A stretch of DNA of 64,000 bases from Azospirillum endophyticum (GCF_016595245.1 NZ_JAENHM010000025.1:62001-126000); one strand, 5' to 3'. Positions 50,642 through 60,274 are shown, counted from the first letter of the stretch. The notes: a model not told the origin generated them from the sequence alone. Translations and numbers: made by a program.

Positions 50642-52960
50642 TCAGCCGATGCGGCGCAGGCGGTAGGAGCGGCCGCTGGGTGGGCGGGTGCCGTATTCGA
50701 GGTTCGCGTGTTCGCGGGCATTGACCATCGACAGCACGGCGCCGCCGATCCGTCCGCCCACCTGGCGCACCTGCTTGATCCCGGCGCTGGCGAGGCTGGA
50801 GGCGGTGCGCGCCCAGCGCACGACGTAGAGGACACGGTCGGCCAAGGGCGCCAGGATCAGCGCGTCCGACACCGACAGCACCGGCGGCGTGTCGAGGACG
50901 ATGACGTCGTAGCGTTCGGCGAGCTCCACCAGCAGCGACAGCATGGCCTTCGAGCCGAGCAGGATCTGCGGACGGTCGACCGTCCGGCCGGCGGCGATCA
51001 CCGCCACGCGGCGCCGGTCGTCGACCTGCACCACCTGATCCAGGGTCGCGTCGCCTTCCAGCAGGTCGGTCAATCCCTTGGGCGGACGATTGCCGCCCAG
51101 AAGCCGGTGCACGGTGGGGCGCCGGGTGTCGCAGTCGACGATCACGACCCGGCGGCCGGTGTCGGCCAGGAAGGCGGACAGCGCCACCGCCAGCGTCGTC
51201 TTGCCCTCGCCGGCGACGGAGGAGGTCAGCATCACCACCTCGCCGCCCTTGGCGGTGGCCGGCTCCGCCCCGTTGCGGACCAGATGCAGCCGGGCGCAGA
51301 GCCGCCAGACCGCCTCGGCAAAATCGCCGCCGCCGGTGTTGGAATAGCGGTCGTCGTCCGCTCCGGCGGAGCGCCGGCCTCGGCCCAGCATCGGCACGAT
51401 GCCGACCGCCGGCAGGCCCAGGACCGCCTCCACCTGATGGGAGCTGTAGACGCCGCGTTGCCCGCTGGTCCGCACCAGCGCGATGCCGGTCGCGATGGCG
51501 CCGCAGAGGATCGCGGCCAATCCGGCCAGCACCGTCTTGCCCGGTCCCACCGGTCCGACCGGAACGGCGGCGGCCGACACGATGCGCACGTCGGGCGTCA
51601 TCTCCAGCGCCTGGAGCACCTGGGTTTCCTTGAGGCGGGTGACGGCGCGGCGGTAATTGTCGTCGGATGCGTCGGCCTGCCGCTGCAACTCGCGCAGCCG
51701 CACGTCGGCCTGCAGGTTGTCGAAGGATTCCGTGCGCAGGGTCTCCAAGCGGCGGGAGAGGTTCTGGATCTTGGCGACCTGCTGCTCCACCTCGCCCCGC
51801 AGGCTGCGGACCACGCGATCCACCTCGGTGGCGAGGGCGGCGTTGAGTTCGCGCAGTTCCGCGGTGGGCCGGGCCAATGCCGGGTGACGATCCCCATATT
51901 GCGCGCGCAATTCCGCGAGCTGGGCGCTCAGCGCCGTCTGGCGCTGACGCAGGCCGGTGATCAGCGGATCGCCGCCGATGTCGGTGCCGGTCAGCGATTC
52001 GGGATTGCCCGGCTGCACCGACTGCAGCTGGCGCAGCCGGGCCTGTGCGTTGGCGTGGGCGGTCCGTGCTTCCGCCAGCTGGGCGTTCAGCGCCGACATC
52101 TCCTCGTTCACCAGCGGGGCGTCGCGGCCCTTCACCATGCCGCTTTCGGACCGCATCGCCTCCACCGCCGCCCGTCCGGTGGTGGTCATGTCCTGGCGCA
52201 GTTCGTCCAGCCGGCTCTGCAGCCACTCGCTGGCGTTCTGGGTCGCCTTGCGCTTCGCCTCCACCTGGAGAGCGAGGTAGGCGTCCGCGACTGCGTTGGC
52301 GGCACGGGCGGCCAGCTGCGGATCCTTGGCCTCGACCGTGATGCGGATCGCGCGCGACTGCACGCCCGGGATGATGCGCAGGTTTTTCTGGAAGGCGGAG
52401 ATCAGGCGGGCCGTTTCCATCTCCTCCGTATTCCCGGTCGGGGCGGCCGGGCGTGGCGGCGGGGTCAGCATGGCGGACAGCGGCTCCGGTAGTGCGGCGG
52501 TCGCGTCCATCAGCAAGGCGCGGCCTTCCTCCAGCACCGGGGTCAGGAGGCCGGGCTTGTCGACGACGGCCGCATATTCCGGTTCCTGCCCGAGATTCAG
52601 CGTCTCGACGACGCGGCGGGAGAGGTCGCGGGACCGCAGGATTTCGACCTCGGTGTTGACGGTGTCGAGGAAGACACCCATCGGTTCCGACACGGAGGGG
52701 ATGTTGATGACCCGGTTCGAATGCGGGTCGATCACCACGACCGTGAAGGCGCTGTAGAGCGGGGTCATCGCGTTGATCAGGAGCACCGCCGGCAGCCACA
52801 GCACCAGGGTGAGCCCCAGGATCAGCCATTTCTGACGCCACAGCGTCTGGGCCAGCCGGCCGATGTTGACCTTGTCGGCGCCCGTTCCGACCGGCGGCGC
52901 CACGAAGCCGGCGGGGAAACCGGCCGAGCCCGGCGGCAATCGGTGTTCCGGTGCGTCCAT
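50642..52960 (-). CDS. Wzc/ExoP-type chain-length determinant and tyrosine autokinase
   Basis: A 772-residue inner-membrane co-polymerase. The N-terminal Wzz domain follows a first transmembrane helix (WLILGLTLVLWLPAVLLINA), with a long coiled-coil periplasmic part and a second helix (TVLAGLAAILCGAIATGIAL) near 510. The BY-kinase domain has Walker A SVAGEGKTT (about 580), Walker A' VVIVDCDTRRP and Walker B DVIVLDTPPV. The C terminus carries only two Tyr (LEYGTR, RSYRL) in place of the usual Tyr cluster. It controls length of the polysaccharide with the Wzy-type polymerase. ATG at 52960 follows AAGGAG. Confidence 0.88.
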   Translation of the reverse strand: MDAPEHRLPPGSAGFPAGFVAPPVGTGADKVNIGRLAQTLWRQKWLILGLTLVLWLPAVLLINAMTPLYSAFTVVVIDPHSNRVINIPSVSEPMGVFLDTVNTEVEILRSRDLSRRVVETLNLGQEPEYAAVVDKPGLLTPVLEEGRALLMDATAALPEPLSAMLTPPPRPAAPTGNTEEMETARLISAFQKNLRIIPGVQSRAIRITVEAKDPQLAARAANAVADAYLALQVEAKRKATQNASEWLQSRLDELRQDMTTTGRAAVEAMRSESGMVKGRDAPLVNEEMSALNAQLAEARTAHANAQARLRQLQSVQPGNPESLTGTDIGGDPLITGLRQRQTALSAQLAELRAQYGDRHPALARPTAELRELNAALATEVDRVVRSLRGEVEQQVAKIQNLSRRLETLRTESFDNLQADVRLRELQRQADASDDNYRRAVTRLKETQVLQALEMTPDVRIVSAAAVPVGPVGPGKTVLAGLAAILCGAIATGIALVRTSGQRGVYSSHQVEAVLGLPAVGIVPMLGRGRRSAGADDDRYSNTGGGDFAEAVWRLCARLHLVRNGAEPATAKGGEVVMLTSSVAGEGKTTLAVALSAFLADTGRRVVIVDCDTRRPTVHRLLGGNRPPKGLTDLLEGDATLDQVVQVDDRRRVAVIAAGRTVDRPQILLGSKAMLSLLVELAERYDVIVLDTPPVLSVSDALILAPLADRVLYVVRWARTASSLASAGIKQVRQVGGRIGGAVLSMVNAREHANLEYGTRPPSGRSYRLRRIG

Positions 52961-53065
52961 GGGCTGAACTCCTTCCTCTCGACGAACAGTGCAGGGCGAA
53001 CGGTGCTCGGATTAGCAATGCGGCCCTTGCGGTCCCGGGATCGCCCCGGCGGGCCGTCTGATGGC

Positions 53066-55246
53066 TCAGCCGACCTCGGCCGGATCACGGGTGTGGCGGC
53101 GGGGCGCACAGGACGTGTCCGGCGCGGACGTCCCGCGGATTTCGGGCGGCAGGCCCGGCGGTAGACCCTGGGATGGCGTTGGCGACAGGCCGGAGGGCAG
53201 GGACGCGCCTCGTTCCGCCTTCGCCTCCTCCAGGATGCGGGCATAGCGGGCGACGGTGTTCGGCGTGACGTTGACCAGCGTTCCGGTTCCGCCGCCGCCG
53301 GCGACGAGTTGGGCGACCTGGAACAGCGCCCGTCCCTTCTCCAGCACTTCCCCTGGCAGCATCCACAGGATGGAATCGATGTTGGACGCCAGCCACCCCG
53401 GCCGGCCGCCGCGCGTCAGGCGGCGTTCGGCCGCCCGGACCTGCGCGGTGTTGCGGATGGTGTAGAAGGGCGACCAGCCGTCCCAATCGCCGGCGGTGAA
53501 GGGGAGCGCCACGAAACCCGTGTCGGTCACCACCGCCTCGGCGGCGCCGAATCCCGCTTTGGTCCACATATAGTCGAAGCCGGCGGAGTGGACGGCGGCG
53601 GCGACCTCGGGCCGCAACGGACCTGGGCGGGCACGGTCGTAAGGCCGCCATGCCTCGTAGAAGCGGTCGAGCCGGTAGCGGCGCAGCGCGTTGCCGATCA
53701 GGCGCCGGGCGTCCATCGCCGGGCCGCTTGCCTGCGGCGGCGCCTTGCGGACCGTGCCCTCCGGTGCCGCCTCGACGCTGGCTGTCGGAGACTCCGACGG
53801 GCGCGGCCGGGGCGAGATGCGCAGGACCGGCCGCCCCTCGTCCCAATGCAGGCGCGGCGTCCGGCCCGGCACGAGGGGGGAGTCGACCAGCGGCCACCAG
53901 CCGCGCGGCATCAGCCCGGGCGGCAGCATCGTCGCCATTTCCGCACGGGCGCCGGCCAGCAGGCGGTGGAGTTCGCCGTCCGGCATCTCGCCTTCGGCGC
54001 AGACGCCGCGGCCGGTGCTGCCCAGCAGGAGTTCCACCCGGCCCAGGACGCCGCCGCGTTCCTCCGGCACCGACAGCAGCGCGAGGTCGGCGGGGCTGGA
54101 CTGGGTCAGGCTGTCGACGGTGACCACCAGCCCGCAGCGCAGGCCGGTGGCGGCAACCAGATCGAGGATGCGGGGGATGCAGTGCAGTTCGCGGATCATG
54201 CCGGACCACAGAACCAGCGTGGTCAGCACCCGTCCCTCCGCCGCCCAGCGGCGCAGGGTGGCGTCGTCGGGCTCGTAGCCGGTGAAGGGGCGCGGCGGAT
54301 CCGGGATGCGCAGCGGGATCGCCGCCGTGCTGGCGAAGGGCGGATCCGGGTCGACGATCTGCAGCCCGCGACCCAGGCGGCCCAGGGCGAAGAAGTCGTG
54401 GTCGTCGAACTGCCGCCCATAGACCGGGTCGGCCCCGGCCCGGATCAGATCGGCGGCGCGCTCGATCACATCGGTCTGCGGCCGGCCGTAGAGCGGCAGC
54501 AGGCGCTTTGCCGACGCCAGCGGCAGCTGTGCGGCGATCAGATCGGGATCACCCAGCAGGGTGCCGCGGCCCCAGCCGGCATGGCGGCGGGCGAGGCCGA
54601 CGCTGAAGCTGGCGTAGCTTTCCCCTGCCACCTTGCCATCGACGGCGTCGAGCCCGCCGGGAAAGCCGCGGGCGCGCACCGGGTCGACGCAGTGGCCGGT
54701 GAAGTGCACGCAGCCCAGCGCCTCCAGCCGTTGCCGCAGCCCGGCATCCGCGCCGACATCGATGCCGAGGCACGGCTCCGCCATCAGCTGCGGGTAGAGG
54801 AACGGGGCCGCGACGATGCCGAGCGGGGTCTGCGGCGCCATGTCGAGCACCGCGACCCGGTCGGGGATCGGCTGGCCCAGCAGGCGGAAGGCGGCCTCGA
54901 AGATGGCGGCCGGGTCGGCGCTGCGCAGGGCGCAGTCGCCGCCGGCCTCCACCACCGGCCACAGCGGTGAGGCCGGGTCGCCCAGCGCCACCACGCGGTA
55001 ACGGGTGGTCAGCCACAGCGCATGGTCCAGGTGCCGGCCGCCGGCCATCAGGCTGCCGGTGCCGGTCGCCTCGGTGCGGTTGCCGTCCTCCCAGCCGCCG
55101 AAATGCCGGCCGCTGCGCCGCCCGTCATAGTAGAGGTCGAAGGTCCAGCCGGCGCGTTCGGCAGCGGCGGCAAGAACCGGAGCGATGGCGACGCGGTGCG
55201 GGTCGCCGCCATGGGCGAGGAAGAGGAGCAGGGGCGGCTTGGTCAC
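53066..55246 (-). CDS. Orphan 726-residue protein in the exopolysaccharide operon
   Basis: I do not recognise a family. The start GTG at 55246 overlaps the previous stop (GTGA) and follows GAGGGA. The N terminus KPPLLLFLAHGGDPHRVAIAP looks like an alpha/beta fold opening loop; no signal peptide or transmembrane helix is evident. The middle (~390-520) has VLTTLVLWSGMIRELHCIPRILD, and the region ~560-720, after a Pro/Ser linker, contains AAVHSAGFDYMWTKAGFGAAE and SNIDSILWMLPGEVLEKGR. Two or three domains are likely. The position between the chain-length kinase and the glycosyltransferase-methyltransferase fusion suggests polysaccharide modification or assembly. The C-terminal 40 residues are Pro-rich and disordered. 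Confidence 0.75.
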   Translation of the reverse strand: MTKPPLLLFLAHGGDPHRVAIAPVLAAAAERAGWTFDLYYDGRRSGRHFGGWEDGNRTEATGTGSLMAGGRHLDHALWLTTRYRVVALGDPASPLWPVVEAGGDCALRSADPAAIFEAAFRLLGQPIPDRVAVLDMAPQTPLGIVAAPFLYPQLMAEPCLGIDVGADAGLRQRLEALGCVHFTGHCVDPVRARGFPGGLDAVDGKVAGESYASFSVGLARRHAGWGRGTLLGDPDLIAAQLPLASAKRLLPLYGRPQTDVIERAADLIRAGADPVYGRQFDDHDFFALGRLGRGLQIVDPDPPFASTAAIPLRIPDPPRPFTGYEPDDATLRRWAAEGRVLTTLVLWSGMIRELHCIPRILDLVAATGLRCGLVVTVDSLTQSSPADLALLSVPEERGGVLGRVELLLGSTGRGVCAEGEMPDGELHRLLAGARAEMATMLPPGLMPRGWWPLVDSPLVPGRTPRLHWDEGRPVLRISPRPRPSESPTASVEAAPEGTVRKAPPQASGPAMDARRLIGNALRRYRLDRFYEAWRPYDRARPGPLRPEVAAAVHSAGFDYMWTKAGFGAAEAVVTDTGFVALPFTAGDWDGWSPFYTIRNTAQVRAAERRLTRGGRPGWLASNIDSILWMLPGEVLEKGRALFQVAQLVAGGGGTGTLVNVTPNTVARYARILEEAKAERGASLPSGLSPTPSQGLPPGLPPEIRGTSAPDTSCAPRRHTRDPAEVG

Positions 55247-57093
55247 GATGCGTGTCCCTCCGAGCCCTTGCCGCCGCGCCGACACCACCACAGATGCCAT
55301 TTCGCCACCCCCGGCGGCCCGAAATGATCGGTTTTCTGCAGGGTCAGGCCGGTGGCGGCGATGGCCTTGCGCATTTCCGGCGCCCAGTGATGACGGACCA
55401 GCGCCTTCCATTCCGGCAGGACGCCATGGCAGCGCATGGTCGCCAGCAGCCGGTCGGGCCGCCAGCGGTAGTAGCCGGGATAGGCGACCACCCACAGCGG
55501 GTTGGCGTTGGTGGTGTCGCAGACGATCCGGCCGCCGGGCTTGACCACCCGCTGCAGCTCGCGCACCCCGGCCTCCAGATCCGGCAGGTGGCAGAGCAGG
55601 TCCATGGCGATGACGAGGTCGAAGCTGTCGTCCGGGAAGGGCAGCTTTCGGGCGTCGGCCTGCCGGACGGTGAGGGCCGGGAAACGCTCCTTCGCCTCGG
55701 CCAGCATCTCGTGAGAGATGTCGACCAGCGTCACATCGTGTTGGCCGGCGAAGGGGCCGGTGATGCGGCCATACCCGCCGCCGACGTCGAGGATGCGCAT
55801 CCGCGGCAGCCGTTCCAGCTCCGCCGCCACGGCGCGACGCTTCTCGTCATAGATGCGGTAGAAGGGCGTGGTCGGGTGGTCGGGGCGGAAATGGCGGCGG
55901 TAGCCGTTGTTGTAGATGCCGGATCCGGCGGCCTGCGAGCGCTCCGCCCTGGCATTCTCCAGCAGGGTCGCGACCCGGGCGGCGACGAGGTCGACGTCGA
56001 AGGTCTTCGCATGCTCCAGCCCGGCCGCGGCGGCGGCCTTCAGCCCGTCGCGGTCGGCCAGCCGGGCGATCAGCATGTCGCGCAGCGGCTCGGCCTCTCC
56101 CGGCGGGACCAGCCAGCCGGTGCGGCCATGCTCGATGATCTCCGGAAAGCCGCCGCAGTCGCTGGCGACCACCGGAACGCCGAGCGCCATCGCCTCCACC
56201 ACCACGAAGCCGAAGCTTTCCCACAGGGATGGCACGACCGCCATCTCCGCCCTTGCCACCACGGCCAGCGCATCGTTGCGCGGCAGGGCGCCGGTGAAAT
56301 GGACGCGGTCGGCCACCGGTGCCACGTCGCGCCGGAACTGGTCGATGATGGCGGCGCTCGCGGGATCCTCGCCGCCGATCATCAACAGGTGCAGGTCGGG
56401 GTTGGCCGCCAGGACGCCGGGAATGGCGCGGCCCAGGGTGGCGATGCCCTTGCGTCCCTCCAGCCGGCCGAAGAAGGCGATGAAGCGCCCCGGCAGCCCG
56501 ATCGGCGGTTCCGCCGTCCGGTTCGCCGCGACCGCGGCGAGGTCGATGCTGTTGGGGATGACCTGGATCATCTCCGGCGGGATGCGCCAGTAATCGGCCA
56601 CCCGCCGGGCGATGGCGCGGGTCGAGGCGTAGATCGCCGCGCTTCGCCTGGTCTGGTCGCGCTCCAGCGCGTTCAGCAGATGGGTGTGCGGCACCCAGGG
56701 CTGCATGTTGGTGTCCATCACCAGCCCGGTCGGGGTCGCCAGCCGCGTCACCACGGGAATGCTGCCGAAGTGGGTCAGCCACCAGGCATCGGCGTCGAAC
56801 TCGGCCGCATGCACCACGTCGGGATGGAAGGAGCGCGCGGCATCGGCCAGCCGGCGGTTGGTCCGGAACCGGTCCAGCACGGCGTGCAGGCGCGGACCCG
56901 GATCGACGCGCTGCACCGTTACCCCGTCCTCGATGGTGATTCCGGCCGGTCGGCCGCCGGCTTTCCACGGGGTGACCACCTGCACGGCATGTCCCAGCCG
57001 CACCAGGGCGCGGGCCATCGTGTGGGTGTGCGTGGCGATACCGCCGAGCTTTTCGCCGGGTGGGTATTCGGGCGTCAAGAGCGACAGTCGCAT
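55243..57093 (-). CDS. Glycosyltransferase-methyltransferase fusion protein
   Basis: A 616-residue two-domain enzyme. Residues ~1-375 are a GT4 glycosyltransferase (LTPEYPPGEKLGGIATHTHTM, FFGRLEGRKGIATLGRAIP, PSLWESFGFVVVEAMALGVPV). Residues ~400-610 are a class I SAM methyltransferase with motif I RILDVGGGYGRI, DISHEMLAEAKERFP and PDDSFDLVIAMDLLCHLPD. One protein could therefore add a sugar and O-methylate it, or coordinate growth and capping. Both domains look complete. Its stop overlaps the orphan-protein start. The upstream flippase gene ends 43 bases before its ATG. Confidence 0.85.
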   Translation of the reverse strand: MRLSLLTPEYPPGEKLGGIATHTHTMARALVRLGHAVQVVTPWKAGGRPAGITIEDGVTVQRVDPGPRLHAVLDRFRTNRRLADAARSFHPDVVHAAEFDADAWWLTHFGSIPVVTRLATPTGLVMDTNMQPWVPHTHLLNALERDQTRRSAAIYASTRAIARRVADYWRIPPEMIQVIPNSIDLAAVAANRTAEPPIGLPGRFIAFFGRLEGRKGIATLGRAIPGVLAANPDLHLLMIGGEDPASAAIIDQFRRDVAPVADRVHFTGALPRNDALAVVARAEMAVVPSLWESFGFVVVEAMALGVPVVASDCGGFPEIIEHGRTGWLVPPGEAEPLRDMLIARLADRDGLKAAAAAGLEHAKTFDVDLVAARVATLLENARAERSQAAGSGIYNNGYRRHFRPDHPTTPFYRIYDEKRRAVAAELERLPRMRILDVGGGYGRITGPFAGQHDVTLVDISHEMLAEAKERFPALTVRQADARKLPFPDDSFDLVIAMDLLCHLPDLEAGVRELQRVVKPGGRIVCDTTNANPLWVVAYPGYYRWRPDRLLATMRCHGVLPEWKALVRHHWAPEMRKAIAATGLTLQKTDHFGPPGVAKWHLWWCRRGGKGSEGHAS

Positions 57094-57136
57094 TGCGGAT
57101 CCCTCGATTGCTGTGGGGCAATACCCGTGGGTTCAG

Positions 57137-58501
57137 TCATTTGCCTGCGGGGTTGGCCGGAGCGGCGGCCACCGGAGACGGCTTGGTGAGCAGGCGCCGC
57201 GGCAAGGCCGCGAGCAGCGCCGGATCGGGCAGGAAGACGCGCCAGGGCAGGCCGGTCGCGTGGCGGTAGAGCGTTGCGGCGGCGGCGAACACCAGTGTGT
57301 AGGCGACCGTCGAGACGATGGCCGCAGCCAGGATCCCGCCGCTGTTCAGGAAAAGGATCAGGCCGCCCAGCGTGACCGCCATGCCCAGCAGGTTGGCCAG
57401 GGTGGCGGTGAAGGGCCGGTTTTCGGCATACAGCCCGTTCAGCAGGATGGCCGCGGCGGCGTAGAGCACGGCCCCCGGCAGCAGAAGCCGCAGCGGAAGC
57501 GCGCTGTCGGCGAAGGACGGGCCATAGACCAGCGAGATGGCGATGTCTGCGAAGACGAACAGCCCGCCGCCGAGCAGGCCGCCGATGGCGAAGGTCGCCT
57601 GCAGGCTGTTCAGCACCAGCTCTCGTCCCGACCGGCCCCGGCGGGTGGCGGCGGGCATCACCACGGTGGCGAGCGCGCTGGACAGGCTGACGATCAGCCA
57701 GGACAGGCTGGTCGCCAGGGCATAGAGCCCGACCTGCTTGGCCGAGAGGACGGCCGGAATGATCAGCAGGTCCAGCCGCTGGGTGATGACGCCGCCCACC
57801 ACGTCGCCGTGCGTGCGCAAGGCGTACCACAGGCTCTTCCGGCCGAGCGCCGGGTCGGGTCGGGCGAGGCCGTGGCGGCGGATCAGCAGAGCCGTCGCCG
57901 CCGCCAGCACCAGCGTGCTCATCGCCGCCTGCACGATGACGGCGGCCTCCACCGTGAAACGTCCGGCGGCCCACAGGGCCACATAGACCACGGCGACGCC
58001 GGCCGGCTGCAGGAAGTTCAGCGCGTTGAAGCTGCGGAAGTCCTGGTCGCCCAGGATCAGTCCCAGCATCAATTCCGACAGCAGGGCCATGGCGATCATC
58101 GGAAGGTAGAGCCGCGCCAGTTCCAGCGTCTCGGGCGGCTGCGCGGCCAGCAGCAGCGGCAGCAGCAGATAGCCGGTGCCGATCGCCAGTCCCGCCAGCG
58201 GCAGCAGGATCAGCGTCCAGGTGCTCAGCAGCCGCCCGCCCGCGGAATGATCCCGCGACAGCGTGTAGGTGACCGCCTTGCCGCAGCCCATGGCGAACAG
58301 CCAGCCCAGCATCTGCACGGTGGTCAGGACCGAGGTCAGCGCCCCGCGCCCTTCCGGGCCGATGCTGCGGGCGACGAGGATTCCCGTCAGCAGCCCCAAC
58401 GCCATCGTGGCGGCAGTGACGAGCACAGTCGCCACGCCATGGCGTGCGAAGCTGTTCGGCTTTGCGGCCGCCGCCTTCAGTCCGGCCAGACCTTTCAGCA
58501 T
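57137..58501 (-). CDS. Wzx-type polysaccharide flippase
   Basis: A 454-residue membrane protein of the MATE/MVF-like polysaccharide exporter superfamily, with about 12-14 transmembrane helices. The N terminus is GVATVLVTAATMALGLLTGI followed by LVARSIGPEGRGAL, the conserved R-x-L/I-G-P-x-x-x-G of Wzx/RfbX proteins. It should flip lipid-linked repeat units to the periplasm for the Wzy-type polymerase. I chose ATG at 58501 (GAAGG just upstream); an ATG at 58528 is an alternative. It is the promoter-proximal gene of the minus-strand EPS operon. Confidence 0.84.
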   Translation of the reverse strand: MLKGLAGLKAAAAKPNSFARHGVATVLVTAATMALGLLTGILVARSIGPEGRGALTSVLTTVQMLGWLFAMGCGKAVTYTLSRDHSAGGRLLSTWTLILLPLAGLAIGTGYLLLPLLLAAQPPETLELARLYLPMIAMALLSELMLGLILGDQDFRSFNALNFLQPAGVAVVYVALWAAGRFTVEAAVIVQAAMSTLVLAAATALLIRRHGLARPDPALGRKSLWYALRTHGDVVGGVITQRLDLLIIPAVLSAKQVGLYALATSLSWLIVSLSSALATVVMPAATRRGRSGRELVLNSLQATFAIGGLLGGGLFVFADIAISLVYGPSFADSALPLRLLLPGAVLYAAAAILLNGLYAENRPFTATLANLLGMAVTLGGLILFLNSGGILAAAIVSTVAYTLVFAAAATLYRHATGLPWRVFLPDPALLAALPRRLLTKPSPVAAAPANPAGK

Positions 58502-59159
58502 CGTGCCTTCATCCCCGTTGATGCCCATGAAGTGTGCGCACCGCGTATCCTCCGGATTCCGCTTCCCGGTCCGATTGCAGGCTTGGATGCAATCCAGGGC
58601 GAACGGTGTCGCCTTACATTCTTCTCTGAACAATTGTTGAATTCATCAACATTATTCTGTCTCGCCTAAATCTACCGGAAAAATGAACAATCATCGGCAT
58701 TCGCCGTTATTGGCTGTGACGAGCATTTTTGTTGTGCATTGCAAACTGAACGGTAGTGGGGTGTTGGACGACGGTCAACGCCGCTTTCGGAACTGTTCTT
58801 CCCGCACACCAGGGGAGTATTTTTCTTTGAACGTCCGTTGGTGAGAACTGGAAGCCCTAGCGTATCTTTCGGGCGTCGATTATCGGCGACGACCATTTCC
58901 CGGCATCGGGGGTAGTCCCTTGCCGGTGCGCCTGCGCACGGGAGGGGAGGTGGGGGCGCCGTTGCGCCCCGCTCCTGGGTGCGGCGGTTGCCGTGCTGCC
59001 CATTCGATGATGACGGCAACGCCTGACCGTTCGGCGCGGTTCGGGAAAGGCTGCGGCCGACACGGTCTTGAGTGATGGCTGGCGAGCATGGCCGGGCGGC
59101 CCGCCGTCGCGCGCCCCGAACCCGGTCGGATCGTCAGCCGGCTCCTTCGACCGGCCTTT
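58502..59159. promoter_or_regulatory. Promoter region of the exopolysaccharide operon
   Basis: 658 bases without a convincing gene. The part next to the flippase (about 58610-58760) is AT-rich, as expected for a promoter. It contains a 17-base palindrome, TGTTGA-ATTCA-TCAACA (58635-58651), a possible regulator site. The far part near the LacI-type stop is GC-rich, with no recognisable gene. Confidence 0.55.
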
Positions 59160-60173
59160 TCAGCCGGCCTCTGCCATCCGCGCTGCGGTCGAGCCGCGCA
59201 CGATGCAGGTGCCGCCCAGGACGAGGCGGCGGCTGGGGCGGTCCGGCGCCTCCAGCCGTTCGAACAGCAGCGTCATCGCCGACTGGCCGATGTCCTGCAC
59301 CGGCTGCTCGATCACCGTCAGCCCGGGGCCGACCAGTTCCGTCCAGGGCTCGTTGTCGAATCCGGCGACCGCCAGCCCGTCGGGGATCGGCAGTTTCAGC
59401 CGCCGGGCGGCCTTCACCACACCCATCAGGAACAGGCTGTTGCTGACGATGAAGGCTTCCGGCCGGTCGCTCCCGGCCATCCAATCCACCACCGCCTCTT
59501 CCGCCGCGTCGGCATGGGGGGCGAGGAAGCGGGCGGCCGGGACGAGGCCGCGGGCCGTCATCGCGGCGCGGTAGCCCTCATGCCGCTCCTGGCCGGTGGT
59601 GCTGGTATTGCCGAACAGGCCGGCGATGCGGCGATAGCCCTGGGCATGGAGGTGCTCCACCAGCATCGCCGCGGCGCGCGGGTTGTCCAGGACCACGGCG
59701 TCGTGGCGGGTGGCCGGGGCGTTGCGGTCGATCAGCACGACGGGAAAGTCGAGATCCAGCCCGTCCAGCCGGTCCAGCGTCGCCCGGGTGGGGGCGAAGA
59801 TCAGCCCGGTGATCCGCTCCTCCTGCATCAGGCGCAGGTACAGCTCTTCGCGTTCCGGATTCTCGTCGCTGTTGCACAGGATGACGCGCATGCCGGCGCG
59901 GTAGGCCGCATCCTCCACCGCGCGGCTGACGGCGGTGAAGAAGGGGTTGCGGATGTCCGACACCACCAGCCCGATGGTCTGCGAGTGCTGCGAGCGCAGC
60001 CGTCGCGCCGACAGGTTGGGGCGATAGCCGGTGGCGCGCACCGCGTCCTCCACCCGCTTGCGCAGCGCTTCGCTGACCGGTCCGTTGCCCAGCACGCGCG
60101 ACACGGTGGCGACCGACACGCCGGCAGCCAGGGCCACGTCCTTGATGCCGGCGGCTTTTCCCGAAAGGCTCAT
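59160..60173 (-). CDS. fruR: LacI-family regulator of the fructose operon
   Basis: A 337-residue repressor. The N-terminal HTH and hinge are IKDVALAAGVSVATVSRVLGN and SARRLRSQHS. The C-terminal periplasmic-binding-fold effector domain contains TIGLVVSDIRNPFFTAVSRAVED and VIEQPVQDIGQSA. It is divergent from fruB, with palindromic operators in between, so it probably represses fruBKA and is released by fructose 1-phosphate or fructose 1,6-bisphosphate, as for FruR/Cra. The gene order is the basis for the symbol. Confidence 0.8.
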   Translation of the reverse strand: MSLSGKAAGIKDVALAAGVSVATVSRVLGNGPVSEALRKRVEDAVRATGYRPNLSARRLRSQHSQTIGLVVSDIRNPFFTAVSRAVEDAAYRAGMRVILCNSDENPEREELYLRLMQEERITGLIFAPTRATLDRLDGLDLDFPVVLIDRNAPATRHDAVVLDNPRAAAMLVEHLHAQGYRRIAGLFGNTSTTGQERHEGYRAAMTARGLVPAARFLAPHADAAEEAVVDWMAGSDRPEAFIVSNSLFLMGVVKAARRLKLPIPDGLAVAGFDNEPWTELVGPGLTVIEQPVQDIGQSAMTLLFERLEAPDRPSRRLVLGGTCIVRGSTAARMAEAG

Positions 60174-60260
60174 GTCCAGACCGATCGTGTGGAGGATGCC
60201 CCGACTGGGGGAGGCGACCTTAGCGGTGCCGAACCCGGATGGCTAGGGCAGGGCGATAAC

Positions 60261-60274
60261 TGAAAACGTTTTCA
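60261..60274. promoter_or_regulatory. LacI-type operator 1
   Basis: TGAAAACGTTTTCA is a perfect 14-base palindrome with the central CG typical of LacI-family operators. It is 88 bases before the LacI-type start and 159 bases before fruB. Confidence 0.8.

Noticed and set aside
50577-53018. Continuation of the glycosyltransferase frame (start at 50576) upstream to 53018
   Set aside because: This stretch is an out-of-frame shadow of the Wzc-type gene, which has clear motifs in another frame.
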